Assembly (NCBI GenBank): GCA_902790625.1
Contig: CADASP010000016.1
Location: 1-64,000, forward strand
DNA from: an uncultured Prevotellaceae bacterium
Lineage (GTDB): Bacteria; Bacteroidota; Bacteroidia; Bacteroidales; Bacteroidaceae
DNA: 64,000 bases
Reading direction: 5' to 3'
A model generated the notes under the pieces. It was not told where the DNA came from and did not search any database. It worked only from the letters and a program-made list of their open reading frames with translations. Every line of letters begins with the position of its first letter. Position 1 is the first letter of the stretch. Shown here in pieces: positions 62,116 to 64,000 of the stretch. The translations under genes were made by a program, and so were the position numbers.

Positions 62116-62926
62116 TGACAGGACCAGATACAGACATGATGCCTGTAAAAATTCTGCCAGAGTTGATGCCTAAGCGTCGCGCCGAAAAATAATCGGAGCA
62201 GCACTGGTAGGTGCAAATGGGCGAGACGGCGATGGATGCTGGCAGCACGCCTGAAGCCAAGAGCTGCTGACGGTTGCATTGGGGCAGGTCGATGTGCCAT
62301 TTCTCTTGGTGGCTGAGGGCATTCCGTTGTCGGCGACTTATCGATGACATGTCGAAACAAGCATCAGCAAAGGCCGCATACACCTCATCGCCCACCTCGA
62401 AACTGTCGAGATGGATGCCAGGGCCAATTTGCGCCTTCATCTGTTCAGGACGGGTGTCATAGGCCGCCTTCATCTCTGCGATAGCTTGCTCCACGATGCG
62501 GGCTACCGTCCCGCGCCATCCAGCATGGACGGCGCAGATGGCGTGGTGAGCCTCATCATAAAGGAGTATGGGGATGCAGTCGGCAGTGGAAACGCCAATG
62601 CACACACCGCGCTGATTCGTCATCAGTGCGTCGTAGCCCTCCAGCGCCTCGCGCCTTTCAGGCTCGGCCAGCCTGAGGAACGCCTCGTCTATCCGAAGCA
62701 TTTTCGCCTGATGCACCTGGTGGGGCATCAGCAGCCTATTGTCGTCGATGCCCAGCAACGAGCATAGCGCCGCACGGTTCTTCCTGACGTTCTCTTCGCT
62801 GTCTCCGCAATAGCGATTGATGTTAAACTCAGCATAGTTTCCTATGCTGCACCCACCAAATCGCGTGGTGCTGAACGCCACCACCGTGGGGCCTAAATCG
62901 AAATAGTGCAACCTTGGTTCTATCAT
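62105..62926 (-). CDS. pgeF: Laccase-domain protein (PgeF/YfiH family)
   Basis: 273 aa from the ATG at 62926 (the frame is open to 63022 but that part overlaps the promoter). Multicopper-oxidase-related fold: STTRFGGCSIGNYAEFNIN, LMPHQVHQAK, GVCIGVSTADCIPIL (metal-site Cys region), CAVHAGWRGTVARIVEQAI and CTYQCCSDYFSARR, with the conserved His/Cys residues. Members act as peptidoglycan-editing factor or purine nucleosidase-like enzymes; the exact activity here is inferred from the family. Promoter at 62956. Confidence 0.93.
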   Translation of the reverse strand: MIEPRLHYFDLGPTVVAFSTTRFGGCSIGNYAEFNINRYCGDSEENVRKNRAALCSLLGIDDNRLLMPHQVHQAKMLRIDEAFLRLAEPERREALEGYDALMTNQRGVCIGVSTADCIPILLYDEAHHAICAVHAGWRGTVARIVEQAIAEMKAAYDTRPEQMKAQIGPGIHLDSFEVGDEVYAAFADACFDMSSISRRQRNALSHQEKWHIDLPQCNRQQLLASGVLPASIAVSPICTYQCCSDYFSARRLGINSGRIFTGIMSVSGPVTRK

Positions 62927-62955
62927 GGTGCTACAGATGGTCTCGTGTTCGGGTG

Positions 62956-62963
62956 CAAAGGTA
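62956..62963 (-). promoter_or_regulatory. Promoter -7 element of laccase-domain gene
   Basis: TACCTTTG on the minus strand, 30 nt before the start codon. Confidence 0.65.
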
Positions 62964-63101
62964 CTAATAATTACCGAATGCACAAAACCAACCGAGAAGA
63001 AAGCCATGACGACACCGGCCATCAGCCCCTTTTTGTTTCCTTTTTTTTATGGCAAACAGAAAATTTTCGCCGAAACATGCACGCGTTTCATTTTTTTGTC
63101 G

Positions 63102-63109
63102 TACTTTTG
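63102..63109 (+). promoter_or_regulatory. Promoter -7 element of tRNA gene
   Basis: TACTTTTG 44 nt before the tRNA 5' end; TTTC at the expected -33 position. Confidence 0.55.
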
Positions 63110-63152
63110 CAGCCGATTTCAAAGCCTAACCGCCTTTTGGCGTGATGGGCAT

Positions 63153-63225
63153 CGGGATGTAGCGCAGTTGGTAGCGCACTACGTTCGGGACGTAGGGGTC
63201 GGGCGTTCGAGTCGCCTCATCCCGA
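63153..63225 (+). tRNA. tRNA-Pro (anticodon CGG)
   Basis: Cloverleaf: acceptor CGGGATG (63153-63159) with CATCCCG (63218-63224) and discriminator A; D arm GCGC-AGTTGGTA-GCGC; anticodon arm CTACG-TTCGGGA-CGTAG with CGG as anticodon; T arm GGGCG-TTCGAGT-CGCCT. CCA is not encoded. Confidence 0.95.
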
Positions 63226-63230
63226 CAACA

Positions 63231-63272
63231 GAGAGGTGCAACTGATGATTATTCAGTGCACCTCTTCATTTT
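63231..63272 (+). terminator. Terminator after tRNA-Pro
   Basis: Arms AGAGGTGCA / TGCACCTCT with an inner CTGA/TCAG, then CATTTTTG. Confidence 0.8.
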
Positions 63273-63399
63273 TGTGCCATTGCCGATGAATGTACGTCGT
63301 GTAAGGTGTGACGCTTTGCATGAGATGAGGAAAATAAACGGCGAAAAACTTGGAGGTTTACCACAAAATGCGTAACTTCGCAGCGAAAATGTCGATGAA

Positions 63400-64000
63400 A
63401 TGGCATATTTTGAGCATGCACCATTGCTGCCGCTGACGTGCTGCCTGATTGCGGGCATCGCAGTGGGCAGTCACTTGCTGCCGACAGCCACGTGGCTGTG
63501 GCCGCTGGTGCTGTTGGCCATGGTGGTGGCAGCATGGGCGAGCGACCGCTGGCCTTTGGTGCAGAGCATAGCCATCCACGTCTGCTTCGTGGTGGTAGGC
63601 ATGACCGTGGCGCCGCACGACAAGGAGCAGCCTTTTGACCGTCCTGGCCAAGAGGCCGTGGTGGCTTCGCTTCCCGCAGAGCGGCCCAAGACGCTGATGG
63701 TGGAACTGCTGCTGCCGCAGACTGGCGAGCAGCGACGATGCTATTTCTGGAAGGACGAAGCTGCCCGCACACTGACCATAGGCGACAACCTGATAGTGAG
63801 CATCCACGACGAGCGCTTTGTGTGGAGCGGCGACTGGCAACGGGGTGGCGACGGCTTCAACCAGCTGTCGCGATGGCAGCGAGTGCGGCTGAAGGCGTTG
63901 CAATGGCGTGGACAACTGCTGGCCAGCCTTCGGCAACAGGGAGGCGACGAGGCTGCGCTGGCCGTGCTGGCCGCCATGACGCTGGGCGACAAATCGGGAC
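63400..64000 (+). CDS. comEC: ComEC/Rec2-family DNA-uptake protein, N-terminal part (runs off the window)
   Basis: About 200 aa visible from the ATG at 63400. Starts MAYFEHAPLLPLTCCLIAGI with two membrane segments (about residues 10-50 and 55-70), then an extracytoplasmic beta-rich part (ERPKTLMVELLLPQTGEQRR ... LTIGDNLIVSIHD) like the DUF4131/OB-like domain of ComEC, and ends in the conserved AVLAAMTLGDKSG. ComEC forms the inner-membrane channel for DNA uptake. Preceded by TAACTTCG at 63373-63380 as a possible -7 box. Confidence 0.85.
   Translation, partial: MAYFEHAPLLPLTCCLIAGIAVGSHLLPTATWLWPLVLLAMVVAAWASDRWPLVQSIAIHVCFVVVGMTVAPHDKEQPFDRPGQEAVVASLPAERPKTLMVELLLPQTGEQRRCYFWKDEAARTLTIGDNLIVSIHDERFVWSGDWQRGGDGFNQLSRWQRVRLKALQWRGQLLASLRQQGGDEAALAVLAAMTLGDKSG

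Overview
The window is a piece of a GC-rich Bacteroidales chromosome, most likely Prevotella or a close relative of the Prevotellaceae. Evidence: Bacteroidetes-type promoters (TTTG, 19-20 nt, TAnnTTTG) in front of most transcription units; several secreted proteins ending in the short LQGQR/GxY/GKK-type tail common in Prevotella; the Bacteroidetes form of the division and cell-wall (dcw) cluster without murF or ddl; and gene families such as GH95/GH29 fucosidases, DUF4380, DUF3467 and InlB-type repeats. No plasmid, phage or insertion-sequence genes were seen.

Layout. 1-730: a strong leftward promoter at the edge, perhaps of an rRNA operon, and noncoding DNA. 734-12521: a secreted OB-repeat protein, two GH95 and one GH29 fucosidases, a glycine-zipper lipoprotein and a leftward acyl-CoA synthetase; the three exo-acting glycosidases point to host or plant fucosyl-glycan use, but no SusC/SusD pair lies here. 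13549-21585: a 1604-aa FN3/adhesin protein with a dockerin-like end, a GNAT-like protein, a DUF4380 protein and the remains of an AbiEii-type toxin-antitoxin pair. 21607-24993: a histidine kinase with a small secreted partner, biotin ligase and UMP kinase. 25829-41940: the dcw cluster mraZ-rsmH-ftsL-ftsI-murE-mraY-murD-ftsW-murG-murC-ftsQ-ftsA-ftsZ, all rightward. 42871-63022: a secreted CE1-like esterase, then leftward genes: alaS with DUF3467 and a 58-aa protein, a huge secreted endonuclease I, hutU and FTCD of histidine degradation, an SGNH hydrolase, a LemA/M48 peptidase pair, a small transglycosylase, an M16 peptidase and a laccase-domain protein (PgeF/YfiH). 63153-64000: tRNA-Pro(CGG) and the start of a ComEC gene.

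The most unusual content is noncoding. A 350-430 bp element with conserved palindromes occurs three times (about 13.0, 25.2 and 42.3 kb) and carries no gene. Gene leaders are filled with short, gene-specific, low-complexity repeats (CCTACC, CCAAACGA, TAGACTA, ATTCCG, TAACG types). The same kinds of repeat also lie in frame inside real proteins, including the housekeeping enzymes urocanate hydratase and, less surely, AlaRS, so an intergenic repeat-generating process seems to spill into coding sequence. No complete, clearly new protein system was found; the repeat families are the best candidate for something undescribed.

All assignments come from reading the sequence and remembered family motifs; no database search was run.
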